A DNA stretch of 64,000 nucleotides from Eubacterium sp. An11 (GTDB lineage Bacteria > Bacillota > Clostridia > Lachnospirales > Lachnospiraceae): assembly GCF_002161065.1 (NCBI RefSeq), contig NZ_NFLV01000005.1:1-64000 (forward strand). Direction: 5' to 3'. Position 1 is the stretch's first letter, and each line of letters begins with the position of its first letter. Below the pieces are notes generated by a model. It was not told the origin of the DNA, did not search any database, and saw only the letters and a program-made list of their open reading frames with translations. Below are positions 38,483-47,591 of this stretch, in pieces. A program made the translations under genes and the position numbers.

Positions 38483-39334
38483 CTATTCCTCTTCCACCGT
38501 CTCCAAATACCGTCTCAGCGCATCTTTCCAATCCGGCAGTGGCTGAAAGCCATTGTCCACCAGTTTCTGCTTATTCATCCGGCTATTCTCCGGGCGTTTG
38601 GCTTTGGCTGCGTACTGGGCGCTGCTCACCGGTTCCACTTCGATGTTGACGCCGGCCTGGCGGAAGATTTCGCAGGCGAAGTCATACCAAGTGATGTATC
38701 CTCCTTCGTTGGTGGCATGATAGTTGCCATACTTATCTGTCTCGATCATATCCACCAGCAGTCTGGACAGATCGTAGGTGTAGGTCGGAGTTCCATACTG
38801 GTCGTTAACCACCGTAAGTTGATCATGAGTTTTTGCCAGATTCAACATCGTTTTGATGAAGTTTTTGCCCTTTCCAAATACCCAGGCAATACGGACAATG
38901 AAGAATTTTTCCACGTTATTGCGGACAGCCAGCTCTCCCTCGTATTTTGTCTGTCCATAGACATTGAGTGGTGTGGTGACCGGGTCATCTGGTTCCCATG
39001 GACGGGTCCCTTTTCCGTCAAAAATATAATCTGTGGAAATGTACATCATTTTGCAATCCAGTTTTTTACAGACTTTTGCAATATTTTCTGTTCCATATGC
39101 ATTTACCTGACGACATTTTTCTTCGTTATCCTCGGCAGCATCCACCGCTGTCCAGGCTGCACAGTGAATGACAGCATCCGGTGCAGTTTCTGTAATCATT
39201 TTATCTACCGCCTCGGCATCTGTGATATCCAGTTCTTCGATATCAACGCCGATAGCTGTATGACCGCGTTTTTCCAACTCATTGACTACATCGTACCCCA
39301 GCTGTCCTCTGACGCCCGTAACAAATACTTTCAT
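38483..39334 (-). CDS. rfbD: dTDP-4-dehydrorhamnose reductase
   Basis: A 283-aa SDR enzyme, last step of dTDP-L-rhamnose synthesis. VTGVRGQLGYDVV (5-17) is the NADPH loop, IHCAAWTAVDAAE and MYISTDYIFDG contain the expected blocks, and VYGQTKYEGE holds the YxxxK catalytic pair. VVNDQYGTPTYTYDLS is typical of RmlD. It begins about 120 bp after the palindromic element that separates it from rmlB. Confidence 0.95.
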   Translation of the reverse strand: MKVFVTGVRGQLGYDVVNELEKRGHTAIGVDIEELDITDAEAVDKMITETAPDAVIHCAAWTAVDAAEDNEEKCRQVNAYGTENIAKVCKKLDCKMMYISTDYIFDGKGTRPWEPDDPVTTPLNVYGQTKYEGELAVRNNVEKFFIVRIAWVFGKGKNFIKTMLNLAKTHDQLTVVNDQYGTPTYTYDLSRLLVDMIETDKYGNYHATNEGGYITWYDFACEIFRQAGVNIEVEPVSSAQYAAKAKRPENSRMNKQKLVDNGFQPLPDWKDALRRYLETVEEE

Positions 39335-39451
39335 TTCTGCCTCCTGTATCTATTAACATCTGTTATCTGTCAACATATACTACTATTCTGTTCGAATTGT
39401 GTCTTTTTATAATTATAAATGTTTTATGAATTATCTCTGAACACAGCGAAA
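39335..39451. other. spacer between rmlD and the palindromic element
   Basis: AT-rich leader of rmlD. It contains TTGACA-like and TATAAT-like hexamers on the minus strand, but none at convincing spacing. AGGAGG lies just before the rmlD ATG. Confidence 0.3.
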
Positions 39452-39650
39452 GCCCTATCTTAAAAAATCAACTATTCAGCCATACACTTCGGATTCGCAG
39501 CTTACGTTGCTTTTCCGCCGCTAACGCAGCTAAATCCTCAGTTTTGGCTAAACGCCATATGTCTTTCAACACAAAGGATGTCTGCAGATAAACTTGCAAC
39601 ATCTTTTGTGTTGAAAGTCGCATGGCTGAATAGTTTTAATAAAATAGGGC
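39452..39650. repeat. 199-bp nested inverted-repeat element (MITE-like) between rmlB and rmlD
   Basis: Outer arms of about 30 bp (39452-39483 and 39622-39650) pair almost completely; both end in GCCCTAT and both carry CTATTCAGCCAT. Inside, a second pair of 19-bp arms (39563-39581 and 39599-39617, 18 of 19 matched) forms a strong hairpin. No ORF. It looks like a miniature inverted-repeat element inserted 15 bp after the rmlB stop and may terminate or pause the operon transcript. Confidence 0.7.
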
Positions 39651-39665
39651 GATCATTTTTTCTGT

Positions 39666-40700
39666 CTATTCGGCGTCTTTTAAGCGTTCGCCGTACATGG
39701 ATGCATAATAGTTCTGATATTCACCGGAAATAATTCTTTCCCACCATTCTTTATTGTCCAGATACCACTGGATTGTCTTTTTGATTCCATCCTTGAACAT
39801 GGTCTCCGGAAGCCAGCCCAGCTCTCTGTGAATCTTGGCCGGGTCAATAGCATAACGCATGTCATGACCTTTCCGGTCGGTGACATGGGTGATCAAAGAT
39901 TCCGGTTTGCCCAGAGCCTCGCAGATAATCTTTACGATATCAATGTTTTTCATCTCATTGTGTCCGCCGATATTGTATACTTCTCCGACTTTTCCTTTGC
40001 GGATGATCAGATCAATGGCTTTACAATGATCTTCCACATAGAGCCAGTCGCGAACGTTCAATCCCTCTCCATATACCGGAAGTGGTTTATCTGCCAATGC
40101 ATTGGCAATCATCAGCGGGATTAACTTTTCCGGGAACTGGTATGGTCCATAATTGTTGGAACATCTGGAGATAGTGGTTGGCAATCCAAAAGTACGATGA
40201 TATGCATTTACTAAAAGGTCTGCTCCTGCTTTGGAAGAGCTGTATGGGCTGCTGGTTTTCAGCGGAGTTTCTTCTGTAAAGAATAAATCCGGGCGATCCA
40301 GAGGAAGATCGCCATATACCTCATCTGTGGACACCTGATGGTAGCGTTTCACACCGTATTTACGGCTGGCGTCCATCATCACCTGAGTTCCGATAATGTT
40401 GGTCTGCAGGAAGATGCCCGGATCTTCAATGGAACGATCCACGTGGCTTTCTGCTGCAAAGTTCACCACAATATCCGGTTTTTCTTCTTCAAACAGTTTA
40501 AATACTGCTTCCCTGTCACAGATATCCATCTTCACAAAACGGAAGTTCGGATTTTCCATGGCGTCTTTTAATGTCTCCAAATTACCTGCGTAGGTAAGTT
40601 TGTCAATACACACAATCCGGTCTTCCGGATGTTCTTTTAACTCCAGATATACAAAGTTTGCTCCGATAAATCCGGCTCCGCCAGTTACAATTATTGTCAT
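39666..40700 (-). CDS. rfbB: dTDP-glucose 4,6-dehydratase
   Basis: A 344-aa extended SDR, second step of dTDP-L-rhamnose synthesis. TIIVTGGAGFIGANFVYLE (2-20) binds NAD, FAAESHVDRSIEDP is the RmlB signature, STDEVYGDLP supplies the catalytic Thr-Asp-Glu, and SPYSSSKAGAD the Tyr-Lys pair. GAGGAAAGAG precedes the ATG at 40700, so the frame reaching 40742 is not used. It follows rmlA. Confidence 0.96.
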   Translation of the reverse strand: MTIIVTGGAGFIGANFVYLELKEHPEDRIVCIDKLTYAGNLETLKDAMENPNFRFVKMDICDREAVFKLFEEEKPDIVVNFAAESHVDRSIEDPGIFLQTNIIGTQVMMDASRKYGVKRYHQVSTDEVYGDLPLDRPDLFFTEETPLKTSSPYSSSKAGADLLVNAYHRTFGLPTTISRCSNNYGPYQFPEKLIPLMIANALADKPLPVYGEGLNVRDWLYVEDHCKAIDLIIRKGKVGEVYNIGGHNEMKNIDIVKIICEALGKPESLITHVTDRKGHDMRYAIDPAKIHRELGWLPETMFKDGIKKTIQWYLDNKEWWERIISGEYQNYYASMYGERLKDAE

Positions 40701-40757
40701 AACTCTTTCCTCTTTAATTTTTAATTCTCTTATTTTTTGCAAATATAAAAACTAATC

Positions 40758-41645
40758 TTAATCCAGGTACTTTCCGTCTAATACGTCTTTCAGATACTGA
40801 CCGTACTGGTTTTTCTTCATAATCTCATAGGTTTCCATGACCTCGTCTTTTCCAATCCAGCCATTGATATAGCTCAGTTCTTCCAGACAGGCGATCTTTC
40901 TGTGAGAATGCTGCTCCACAGTTTTCACAAAATTCGTGGCATCTACGAGACTCTCATGGGTTCCTGTATCCAGCCAGGTAAATCCTTGTCCTAAAAGTTC
41001 CACATGCAATTCCTGATTGTCAAGATAAATCCGGTTCAGATCAGTAATCTCCAACTCACCACGTGCTGATGGCTTCAGATTTTTGGCATACTCAACCACA
41101 CGATTATCATAGAAGTATAATCCTGTCACACAGTAATTGCTCTTCGGATGTTCCGGTTTCTCTTCAATAGATATTGCCTTGCCCTCTTTATCAAATTCCA
41201 CTATACCAAAACGTTCCGGATCGTCCACATAATAACCAAATACTGTAGCACCAGAATCCTTTTCCGCTCTTTCTACCGCAGCGCGAAGGCGCTTTTTTAG
41301 GCCATGTCCATGAAAAATATTATCACCCAGCACCATAGCAACGGAATCACTGCCAATAAATTCTTCTCCAATGATAAATGCCTGTGCAAGGCCGTCCGGG
41401 CTTGGCTGTACCGCATAGCTTAAATTGACGCCAAACTGATGTCCGTCTCCCAAAAGCGCTTCAAATCTTGGGGTATCCATTGGTGTGGAGATAATGAGAA
41501 TATCGCGGATTCCCGCCATCATCATGACACTCATAGGATAATAAATCATTGGCTTGTCGTAAATCGGAAGCAGCTGTTTACTGGTCACCTTTGTCAATGG
41601 GTACAGCCTGGTTCCTGATCCACCTGCCAGGATAATACCTTTCAT
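40758..41645 (-). CDS. rfbA: glucose-1-phosphate thymidylyltransferase
   Basis: A 295-aa nucleotidyltransferase, first step of dTDP-L-rhamnose synthesis. [19 protein letters not shown] (5-23), [29 protein letters not shown] and [13 protein letters not shown] are all standard RmlA motifs. It is the first gene after a sigma-A type promoter at 41817-41845 and a structured leader, and heads the main polysaccharide operon. A divergent second RmlA-family gene lies at 24870. Confidence 0.96.
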   Translation of the reverse strand: MKGIILAGGSGTRLYPLTKVTSKQLLPIYDKPMIYYPMSVMMMAGIRDILIISTPMDTPRFEALLGDGHQFGVNLSYAVQPSPDGLAQAFIIGEEFIGSDSVAMVLGDNIFHGHGLKKRLRAAVERAEKDSGATVFGYYVDDPERFGIVEFDKEGKAISIEEKPEHPKSNYCVTGLYFYDNRVVEYAKNLKPSARGELEITDLNRIYLDNQELHVELLGQGFTWLDTGTHESLVDATNFVKTVEQHSHRKIACLEELSYINGWIGKDEVMETYEIMKKNQYGQYLKDVLDGKYLD

Positions 41646-41720
41646 AGTTTACATTTCCTCCTGTATTATAGATGTTTTAGATGCTTTTCTTCATAGTCTT
41701 GCTGTCAATTTCTAACTGTC

Positions 41721-41780
41721 GCACATGCGTATAGTTGAAAGCAAAAAGCCTTTGCGCTTAACTAAACTAAGATCGCATGC
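41721..41780 (-). promoter_or_regulatory. long imperfect stem-loop in the leader of the polysaccharide operon
   Basis: On the minus strand GCATGCG and CGCATGTGC form the base of a structure that encloses TAGTT/AACTA, AAGC/GCTT and AAAG/CTTT pairings. It is in the roughly 165-nt untranslated leader before rfbA. It could be an antitermination or attenuation hairpin, such as those used by LoaP/NusG-like factors on clostridial polysaccharide operons; that link is inference. Confidence 0.4.
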
Positions 41781-41816
41781 CTCAAAATGTCATATTTTAG
41801 CAAATTTATTTCATAT

Positions 41817-41845
41817 ACTATATCATATTCTTTCTTTTTAGACAA
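41817..41845 (-). promoter_or_regulatory. sigma-A promoter of the main polysaccharide operon
   Basis: TTGTCT (41840-41845) and TATAGT (41817-41822) on the minus strand with exactly 17 bp between. It lies 12 bp beyond the stop of the upstream gene and about 170 bp before rfbA. Confidence 0.6.
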
Positions 41846-41856
41846 TGGAAAACTGC

Positions 41857-43035
41857 CTATTTCATCCCGCCCTTTACCTGGTATATGTTGGCGCAGGTGT
41901 ATAGTTCTTTATAGTGGGACGCGATCATGATCTCTATGCTTCCGTCCGCTGCCACCTGGATGCCTTCCGGTTCGCGGTGGCTCAGGGTTTTGGCGCCTTT
42001 GATTTTGCGGGTGTATGTACTGTTTGTTTTGTAGTTATAGGCACGGATGCGGATTGGCGCGAAGCTGGAAGCTTTGCCCAGCTGGCGCATCTCGCTCTTG
42101 CTTCTTGTGCCTTCCAAAGTATATATGGTTGTGCCGCAGATGTCAAACCCCTGGAAGTCGCCGGGGGTGCTTTTTACTCTTACGGTTTTCTTGATTTTCT
42201 TTGGATGTATGGCGGTGCCGTCGGTCAGGTCGTAAATCTGGAACTGCTGTCCGCCGTTGTTGGTGAAGCGGACGGCCAGCTGGCTGCCGTCTGCGCTGAT
42301 GGCGGGATAGCAGTTGGCCGCGTAGCGGCTGCCGCCGGAACCGGAGATTGGAATGCGGTAGGTATACTGTCCATGGCGGCGCAGGGTCGTGCCGGCCCGG
42401 TAGGTAAAGCAGGTAATCGTTGAGGTGTTCTGGCTGCTGCCGGAGGGGTCGCTGCCGGTCCAGAGCCAGGTAACGCCGTTTACGGTAACGCAGTCCAGGT
42501 TGGTTCCGTGGCCGAATTGTTTCAGGGTCATATAGTCTACGGTATATTTCCCGAATCCTTTGTATTTTATGCGGGTCAGCCGCAGGTCATTTTTGTGTTT
42601 TCCTGTGTTGGCCAGCTGGGAAATGTAATAATAATAGGTGTCATCGTGGGTGTACCCCTGGGGCAGTCTTGCCGTGGTAAGGCGGGCGGCAGGATGGCGG
42701 AGCGTCAGGTCGCTGCCTTCCTTTTCTGCCGGGGTTGTGGCTGCAATTTTTCTCTTCAGAGCTTTGGTGAGCTTTTTCATGTTTATGTTTTGCTTTTTCT
42801 TTACCGTGGTGACGGCCTTGGCCTGTGTCTGAAGCGGCGCTGCTTCCAGAGGGCACAGGGCAGTTACGACCAAAATCAGTACCGCAAACCAGATGACTGT
42901 CCTGTGGGAAATACCTGATCGTTTTTTTGTGATACCCGCCGGCTTTGCCACGGCTGTTTCTCTTAGCGTTGCACCCGTTAAGATTGCTATGATTGTTTTC
43001 ATAAGCCCGGCATCTTCTTTCCTTCTATTTCTCAT
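41857..43035 (-). CDS. membrane-anchored or secreted beta-propeller-like protein (helveticin J-like)
   Basis: A 392-aa protein with one strong hydrophobic segment at about residues 47-64 after a basic head, then a basic linker and an extracellular domain rich in short beta repeats. FGHGTNLDCV, WLWTGSDP, GDFQGFDICGTTIYTLEG and HREPEGIQVAADG match the pattern of helveticin J-like five-bladed propellers. No bacteriocin immunity or transport genes are nearby, so a wall- or sugar-binding role is as likely as killing. It overlaps the end of the TagF-like gene by 11 bp and is probably co-transcribed with it. Confidence 0.55.
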   Translation of the reverse strand: MRNRRKEDAGLMKTIIAILTGATLRETAVAKPAGITKKRSGISHRTVIWFAVLILVVTALCPLEAAPLQTQAKAVTTVKKKQNINMKKLTKALKRKIAATTPAEKEGSDLTLRHPAARLTTARLPQGYTHDDTYYYYISQLANTGKHKNDLRLTRIKYKGFGKYTVDYMTLKQFGHGTNLDCVTVNGVTWLWTGSDPSGSSQNTSTITCFTYRAGTTLRRHGQYTYRIPISGSGGSRYAANCYPAISADGSQLAVRFTNNGGQQFQIYDLTDGTAIHPKKIKKTVRVKSTPGDFQGFDICGTTIYTLEGTRSKSEMRQLGKASSFAPIRIRAYNYKTNSTYTRKIKGAKTLSHREPEGIQVAADGSIEIMIASHYKELYTCANIYQVKGGMK

Positions 43036-44815
43036 TTTCCAGATAATTCTCCTTAATATATGCGGCGATGCGGTCTGTACTGTGACCGTCCAGGGCGCTT
43101 AAAAAGGCTTCCCGGAACTGATTCATCCGCTGTGACAGAGAGAGCGCCGCCTGGGTCTGCTCCCTTCCGGCACCGGGCCCGGTCTCCTGCTGGTTTGATC
43201 TGTACTCTTCCGGCCGGAAAGTTTTCTTCTGTTCCGCTTCATATTTGATCTCCATCCACTTTTCTTCTTCCAGCGGATTCCACCGGCCGGCCGCCATGCG
43301 GGCGGCGGTTCTTGTCATGCCGGCGAAGGTGTGTTCCACCGGGCCCGGAACCATCTCTTCGTAGGCGAAGTAGAAATCCCGGCTGGCCATGTATTCTTCT
43401 TTGTCGAAGGCATAGAAGAGCATCGGCACTTCCAGAAGGGCCGCCTCGAAGATGCTGGAGCTGTAGTCGGTGATGAGCAGGTCCGTGATCAGCAGCAGGT
43501 CGTTGATGTGGTCCCTGCCGGTAAGGTCCAGCACCCGGTTCTGCCATTTGGACGGAATGTCCAGGGGCTGGTGGACGAACGGGTGGTGTTTGACAATACA
43601 GGCAGTATCTTCCGGCATTTTTTCCATAAAGGCGTTGATATCAAAAGCATCCTGCGGATAGTAGGCATCTTTGTTGCCGTCGCCCCGGAAGGTCGGGGCA
43701 AAGAGGATGATTTTCTGGTCCCGGAGGAACGGATACTTTTCGTAGAGTTCCTCTCTTTTTTTCATTTTCCGCTGCCAGTCAAAAAGGACGTCTGTGCGAG
43801 GCACGCCGAGAGCTTTGACTTTGCTGGTCGGGATAGCAAAGGCTTCCGCGTAAATGTCGCGGATGGTCTCACTGCTGACGCTGACAAAGTCATAGTTTCT
43901 ATGGTTCATGGAACTTTGCGGCGCGCCGCCGGGTTTGCCCATGCGGGTGAGACCGAAGGTCTTGAAGGCGCCGCAGGCATGCCAGAGCTGCACCACTTTG
44001 GTTTCCCGGCGGATGTTCAGCCGGTGGAGCTGCGGGTAAAAGTCTTCCAGGATAATCACCCGGGCTTCGGCACATTTTCTGGCGCATTCGCGGAGTTCTT
44101 TCTTCTTGAGGACGTCCACGGTGTGGGTATTGATGAACTCTGTCACTTCAATATCCGGGTCGTTTTCGAATCTTTTGCGGATCAGCTGCAGGTTTCCGCC
44201 CTCTTCCGGCAGACGCTCAGATAAAAACAGGACTTTGTTGCCGGTCAGTGTCTTGTTCTGGGAAACGTACTGCTCGTATTTTGACGCGAAATAGTCCGTG
44301 TGACGTTGTCTCGGGCTGTAGCTGCAGCCGCTCAGGCGGTATACGGTGTCGTTGGCTTTTTTGACTGCTCTGGCGAGGTTCTTATTCTCCTGAAACCAGG
44401 CACGGGCAATGAGAAACGGCAGGCCGATGGTGCAGCAGCCGAATTTCAGTATATTTCTTCTTCCGTTCTGTTCCGGGCGGGCGAAAAGCTCCCTCTGCAC
44501 CGGGAACGGCTGGTCGTCGAGAATCCACTCTTTGACGCCGCACCAGAGGGCAAAGGTGACTGTGACCTTGTGTCTTGGCGGCTGGCGGAAGACATAAGGC
44601 AGCTCGATCTCGGCATCCGCCATGATCTGTGGACCGGATTCGCTGTCCTCAATCCGCACGTCCATGGGAAAACGCCGGTCCACCTGACGCTGGGCAAATA
44701 CGGCCTGCAGTCGGATTTTTTTATTCTGCATTTCGTCCGGCAATTGACAGCGGAATCCCAGCTGCATGAGATTCTGGCTGATATTGACGGTTAATCGGTA
44801 GTTAAATTTTTTCAT
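43025..44815 (-). CDS. CDP-glycerol glycerophosphotransferase (TagF-like)
   Basis: About 596 aa. An N-terminal domain of about 180 residues is followed by the Glyphos_transf domain: KVVQLWHACGAFKTFGL, KALGVPRTDVLFD, ILFAPTFRGDGN, IVKHHPFVH and LLITDYSSSIFEAALLEVP. These are the conserved blocks of teichoic acid polymerases and related wall polyol-phosphate transferases. GGGAGG five bases upstream supports the ATG at 44815; the frame open to 44911 has no ribosome site. It may add glycerol-phosphate to a wall polymer or to the polysaccharide encoded next door. Confidence 0.88.
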   Translation of the reverse strand: MKKFNYRLTVNISQNLMQLGFRCQLPDEMQNKKIRLQAVFAQRQVDRRFPMDVRIEDSESGPQIMADAEIELPYVFRQPPRHKVTVTFALWCGVKEWILDDQPFPVQRELFARPEQNGRRNILKFGCCTIGLPFLIARAWFQENKNLARAVKKANDTVYRLSGCSYSPRQRHTDYFASKYEQYVSQNKTLTGNKVLFLSERLPEEGGNLQLIRKRFENDPDIEVTEFINTHTVDVLKKKELRECARKCAEARVIILEDFYPQLHRLNIRRETKVVQLWHACGAFKTFGLTRMGKPGGAPQSSMNHRNYDFVSVSSETIRDIYAEAFAIPTSKVKALGVPRTDVLFDWQRKMKKREELYEKYPFLRDQKIILFAPTFRGDGNKDAYYPQDAFDINAFMEKMPEDTACIVKHHPFVHQPLDIPSKWQNRVLDLTGRDHINDLLLITDLLITDYSSSIFEAALLEVPMLFYAFDKEEYMASRDFYFAYEEMVPGPVEHTFAGMTRTAARMAAGRWNPLEEEKWMEIKYEAEQKKTFRPEEYRSNQQETGPGAGREQTQAALSLSQRMNQFREAFLSALDGHSTDRIAAYIKENYLENEK

Positions 44816-44935
44816 ATGGTCCTCCCAAAATTCCGAAACCCGGCAGCGGGGGCAGCCGGTACGGTTTTTGCCGCGCGTAAGCGCAGACTCTTCCTCACAA
44901 AAATCGCGCACATCCCCCGGAGGGTTATAGTAAAT

Positions 44936-44998
44936 GACAAATTTATTTGTCCTTTGCTATAAATATTATAATAGATTCCCGCTAAAACACAAGAAAAG
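44936..44998 (-). promoter_or_regulatory. promoter plus perfect dyad upstream of the TagF-like gene
   Basis: On the minus strand TTGTGT-N16-TATAAT sits between about 44970 and 44998. Just downstream of the expected start point lies the perfect dyad GACAAAT-TT-ATTTGTC (44936-44951), which is operator-like. The regulator is unknown. Confidence 0.5.
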
Positions 44999-45154
44999 TA
45001 TATGGATTTTTGCTAATTGTATTGGTATAATAATTATAATGTAAGCGCATTGCATAAAAGATTTATGAGATAATCGTTTTCCTGTCATTGCAGTCCGAAT
45101 GGATATGATTATTTTTCCGCAATTGTGGCAGGAAACCGTAACAGAACGGAGCGT

Positions 45155-45949
45155 ATGATGGACAGACAATTTACTTTTGAAGAACTTCATGCGGTGGTCG
45201 CCGCTCTCCGCAGCGAGAACGGCTGTCCCTGGGACAGGGCGCAGACCCACGAGAGCATGAAGGGCAATACCATAGAAGAAGCCTATGAAGTCAATCAGGC
45301 GGTGAGTGATCTGACCACCACCGGCAATCCGGCCAACCTGTGTGAGGAACTGGGGGATCTGCTCCTGCAGGTGATGCTGCACAGCCAGATTGCCGAAGAA
45401 ATGGGCGAATTTACCCTTGAGGATGTCATTGACGGCATCACAAAGAAAATGATCCGCCGGCATCCCCATGTGTTTGCCGGAGAGACTTACAAAAATGACG
45501 AGGAACGGCGGGCAGCCTGGGAGGCCATTAAGGAGCAGGAGCACCGGGAGGCCCAGGCGGCAGCACAATCCAAACCGGGAAGTTCCAGGCAGGCGGCACA
45601 AACCGGGCCGGAGAATTCCAAACAGGCGGCAGCGCATTCCGGAGCAGCGGCGGAACTCGCCAGTGTTCCGGCATCTTTTCCGGCTCTGATCCGCAGCCAG
45701 AAGGTTTTAAAAAAGGCAAAAAAGAATCATCTGATTTCTTTCCGGGAAGAGGACATTTTTAAAGAAATACTGGAATCCGTGGTGAATCTACAGCAGGCCG
45801 CTGCCAGTTCCGATAACAAAGACCAGCTCACTGCAAAACTGGGGGAAACATTATTTGCAGTCAGCAAACTGGCGGCGCTCTACAATATTCACAGCGAGAT
45901 GGCTCTGACGGCGGAAACGGAGAAATTTATCGAGACCGCCGGTGATTAA
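45155..45949 (+). CDS. mazG: MazG-family nucleoside triphosphate pyrophosphohydrolase
   Basis: A 264-aa protein. The first MazG domain is complete: ENGCPWDRAQTHESM, IEEAYEV and ELGDLLLQVMLHSQIAEE carry the EExxE...ExxD metal-binding residues, and RRHPHVF ends it. A low-complexity Gln/Ala/Ser linker of about 45 residues replaces part of the usual connector. In the second domain the ELGDLLF box has become KLGETLF, so only the first domain looks catalytic. It hydrolyses (d)NTPs as house-cleaning. Start: ATG 45155 or 45158, both behind CGGAG; the GTG at 45125 is less likely. Confidence 0.88.
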   Translation: MMDRQFTFEELHAVVAALRSENGCPWDRAQTHESMKGNTIEEAYEVNQAVSDLTTTGNPANLCEELGDLLLQVMLHSQIAEEMGEFTLEDVIDGITKKMIRRHPHVFAGETYKNDEERRAAWEAIKEQEHREAQAAAQSKPGSSRQAAQTGPENSKQAAAHSGAAAELASVPASFPALIRSQKVLKKAKKNHLISFREEDIFKEILESVVNLQQAAASSDNKDQLTAKLGETLFAVSKLAALYNIHSEMALTAETEKFIETAGD

Positions 45950-45979
45950 ACCAGCAGCCGGTAACGGAACTCTTTCTAA

Positions 45980-45997
45980 CAAGTGCTGCAGCACTTG
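45980..45997. repeat. perfect 18-bp palindrome after mazG
   Basis: CAAGTGCTGCAGCACTTG lies about 30 bp past the mazG stop. There is no T tract, so it is either a weak terminator stem or a protein-binding dyad before the transaldolase gene. Confidence 0.4.
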
Positions 45998-46176
45998 CTG
46001 TAAACATTCCAAAATACTGTAAGCACCCTTTGTTTTCTGAAATACCACAACGATATGGCAACTTCATTTTTCTTTTCTAAGAAAATGTTGCAATAGATAC
46101 TTTTACATACGATGCCTGCCATTTACATAATCAGACGCAGACATCAGGGCAATACATGTGTGAGGAGGACTGTATT

Positions 46177-46830
46177 ATGAAGTTTTTTATTGACACGGCA
46201 AAAGTAGAGGATATCCGCAAGGCTAATGATATGGGCGTTATCTGCGGCGTTACCACCAATCCGTCTTTGATCGCGAAAGAAGGCCGGGATTTCAACGAGG
46301 TTATCAAAGAGATCACCACCATCGTGGACGGCCCGATCAGCGGTGAGGTAAAGGCGACCACCACAGACGCTGAAGGCATGATCAAGGAAGGCCGGGAAAT
46401 CGCTGCCATTCACCCGAATATGGTTGTGAAGATTCCGATGACTGTGGAAGGACTGAAAGCTGTCAAAGTATTAAGCGCAGAGGGCATCAAGACAAATGTG
46501 ACTCTGATTTTCAGCGCCAACCAGGCACTTCTGGCTGCCAGAGCAGGCGCTACTTATGTATCTCCGTTCCTGGGACGTCTGGATGACATCAACGTGCGCG
46601 GCGTGGATTTGATCCGGGAAATCGCAGAGATTTTTGCTGTTTCCGACATCGATACAGAAATCATCGCTGCCAGCGTCCGCAACCCGATCCATGTGACAGA
46701 CTGCGCTCTTGCAGGAGCTGATATCGCGACAGTTCCTTACAGCGTTCTCGAAACCATGACGAAACATCCGCTGACCGACGCCGGCATTGAGAAGTTCAAG
46801 AAAGATTATATCGCGGTATTTGGAGAATAA
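46177..46830 (+). CDS. fsa: fructose-6-phosphate aldolase-type transaldolase
   Basis: A 217-aa TIM-barrel aldolase of the short transaldolase (TalC/FSA) subfamily. [46 protein letters not shown] (with the Schiff-base lysine), [31 protein letters not shown] and ASVRNPIHV are conserved. It cleaves fructose-6-phosphate or acts in the pentose phosphate pathway as a transaldolase; the two cannot be told apart here. GAGGAGG at 46162-46168 supports the ATG at 46177. Single gene. Confidence 0.93.
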   Translation: MKFFIDTAKVEDIRKANDMGVICGVTTNPSLIAKEGRDFNEVIKEITTIVDGPISGEVKATTTDAEGMIKEGREIAAIHPNMVVKIPMTVEGLKAVKVLSAEGIKTNVTLIFSANQALLAARAGATYVSPFLGRLDDINVRGVDLIREIAEIFAVSDIDTEIIAASVRNPIHVTDCALAGADIATVPYSVLETMTKHPLTDAGIEKFKKDYIAVFGE

Positions 46831-46991
46831 TGGTTCCCTGATAACTTGTTTTCAGATCAAAACATTTTCAGACAAGGAAAGCCGCAGAGACCGGAATTTC
46901 ACTGGTTTCTGCAGCTGCTTTTTATTATTTTCCGATATTTCATCCTGCCGTTTGCTGACAATATCTTTCACACCGGAAAATCTGCATTTCC

Positions 46992-47570
46992 TTATTTCTT
47001 ATTCAACTTTGTTATTTCCTCTGACAGAATCTCATGGAACTTTCCACAATAATGCAGATAGTCAGTCAGGCACCGGTCACCCATACGATCTCTTACCTTT
47101 TCGAGCACCTGATAACCGTAGGCCAGTTCCTGGTGCAGAAGCTCCTGTCCTTTTTCAGTGAGGGAGACAAAGACATATCTCTGGTCTTCCTCGCCGTTCT
47201 TCATCTGAATGTATCCCTTTTTCTCGAGGACATGGAGCATCCGCGAGACGGCCGGACGGGACAGCTTCATGGCGGTTCCGAGGCCGGAGACCCGGACGGA
47301 GCCAACTCTTTCCGACTGTCGGCTGATGGCCAGCAGCATGGTCAGCTCCCCCAGAGGGACACTGCTGATCTGCTGGAACAGAAGGCTGGATTTACGCATC
47401 TGCACGATCAGCTCTTTATAATCGTCGGTACAGATCGTCTGATGTTCAGTCTGGCTGTCGCTGTCTTCTGCCTGACAATTCCTCTGACAACGTTCTTGTT
47501 CGTGATAATCTTCTTCACTCTGCATTTGCTGTACGTTTTGTTCCGATGGCCCTGCTTCTTCGAATTCCAT
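46992..47570 (-). CDS. MarR-family transcriptional regulator
   Basis: A 192-aa protein with an unusually long acidic/glutamine-rich N-terminal tail of about 45 residues, then a winged helix-turn-helix: LGELTMLLAISRQ, GLGTAMKLSRPAVSRMLHVLEKKGYI (recognition helix) and EDQRYVFVSLTEKGQELL (wing). GGGAGG precedes the ATG. It is encoded 21 bp after the citrate synthase gene and is transcribed with it. The dyads at the gltA start point (49076-49093) are the natural target, so this is probably an autoregulated repressor of the operon; ligand unknown. Confidence 0.88.
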   Translation of the reverse strand: MEFEEAGPSEQNVQQMQSEEDYHEQERCQRNCQAEDSDSQTEHQTICTDDYKELIVQMRKSSLLFQQISSVPLGELTMLLAISRQSERVGSVRVSGLGTAMKLSRPAVSRMLHVLEKKGYIQMKNGEEDQRYVFVSLTEKGQELLHQELAYGYQVLEKVRDRMGDRCLTDYLHYCGKFHEILSEEITKLNKK

Positions 47571-47591
47571 ATTTCCTCCCAGATCTGCTCT

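Noticed and set aside
44966-45637. 223-aa minus-strand ORF facing mazG
   Set aside because: Leucine/cysteine-rich antisense translation of mazG without a start site or motif.
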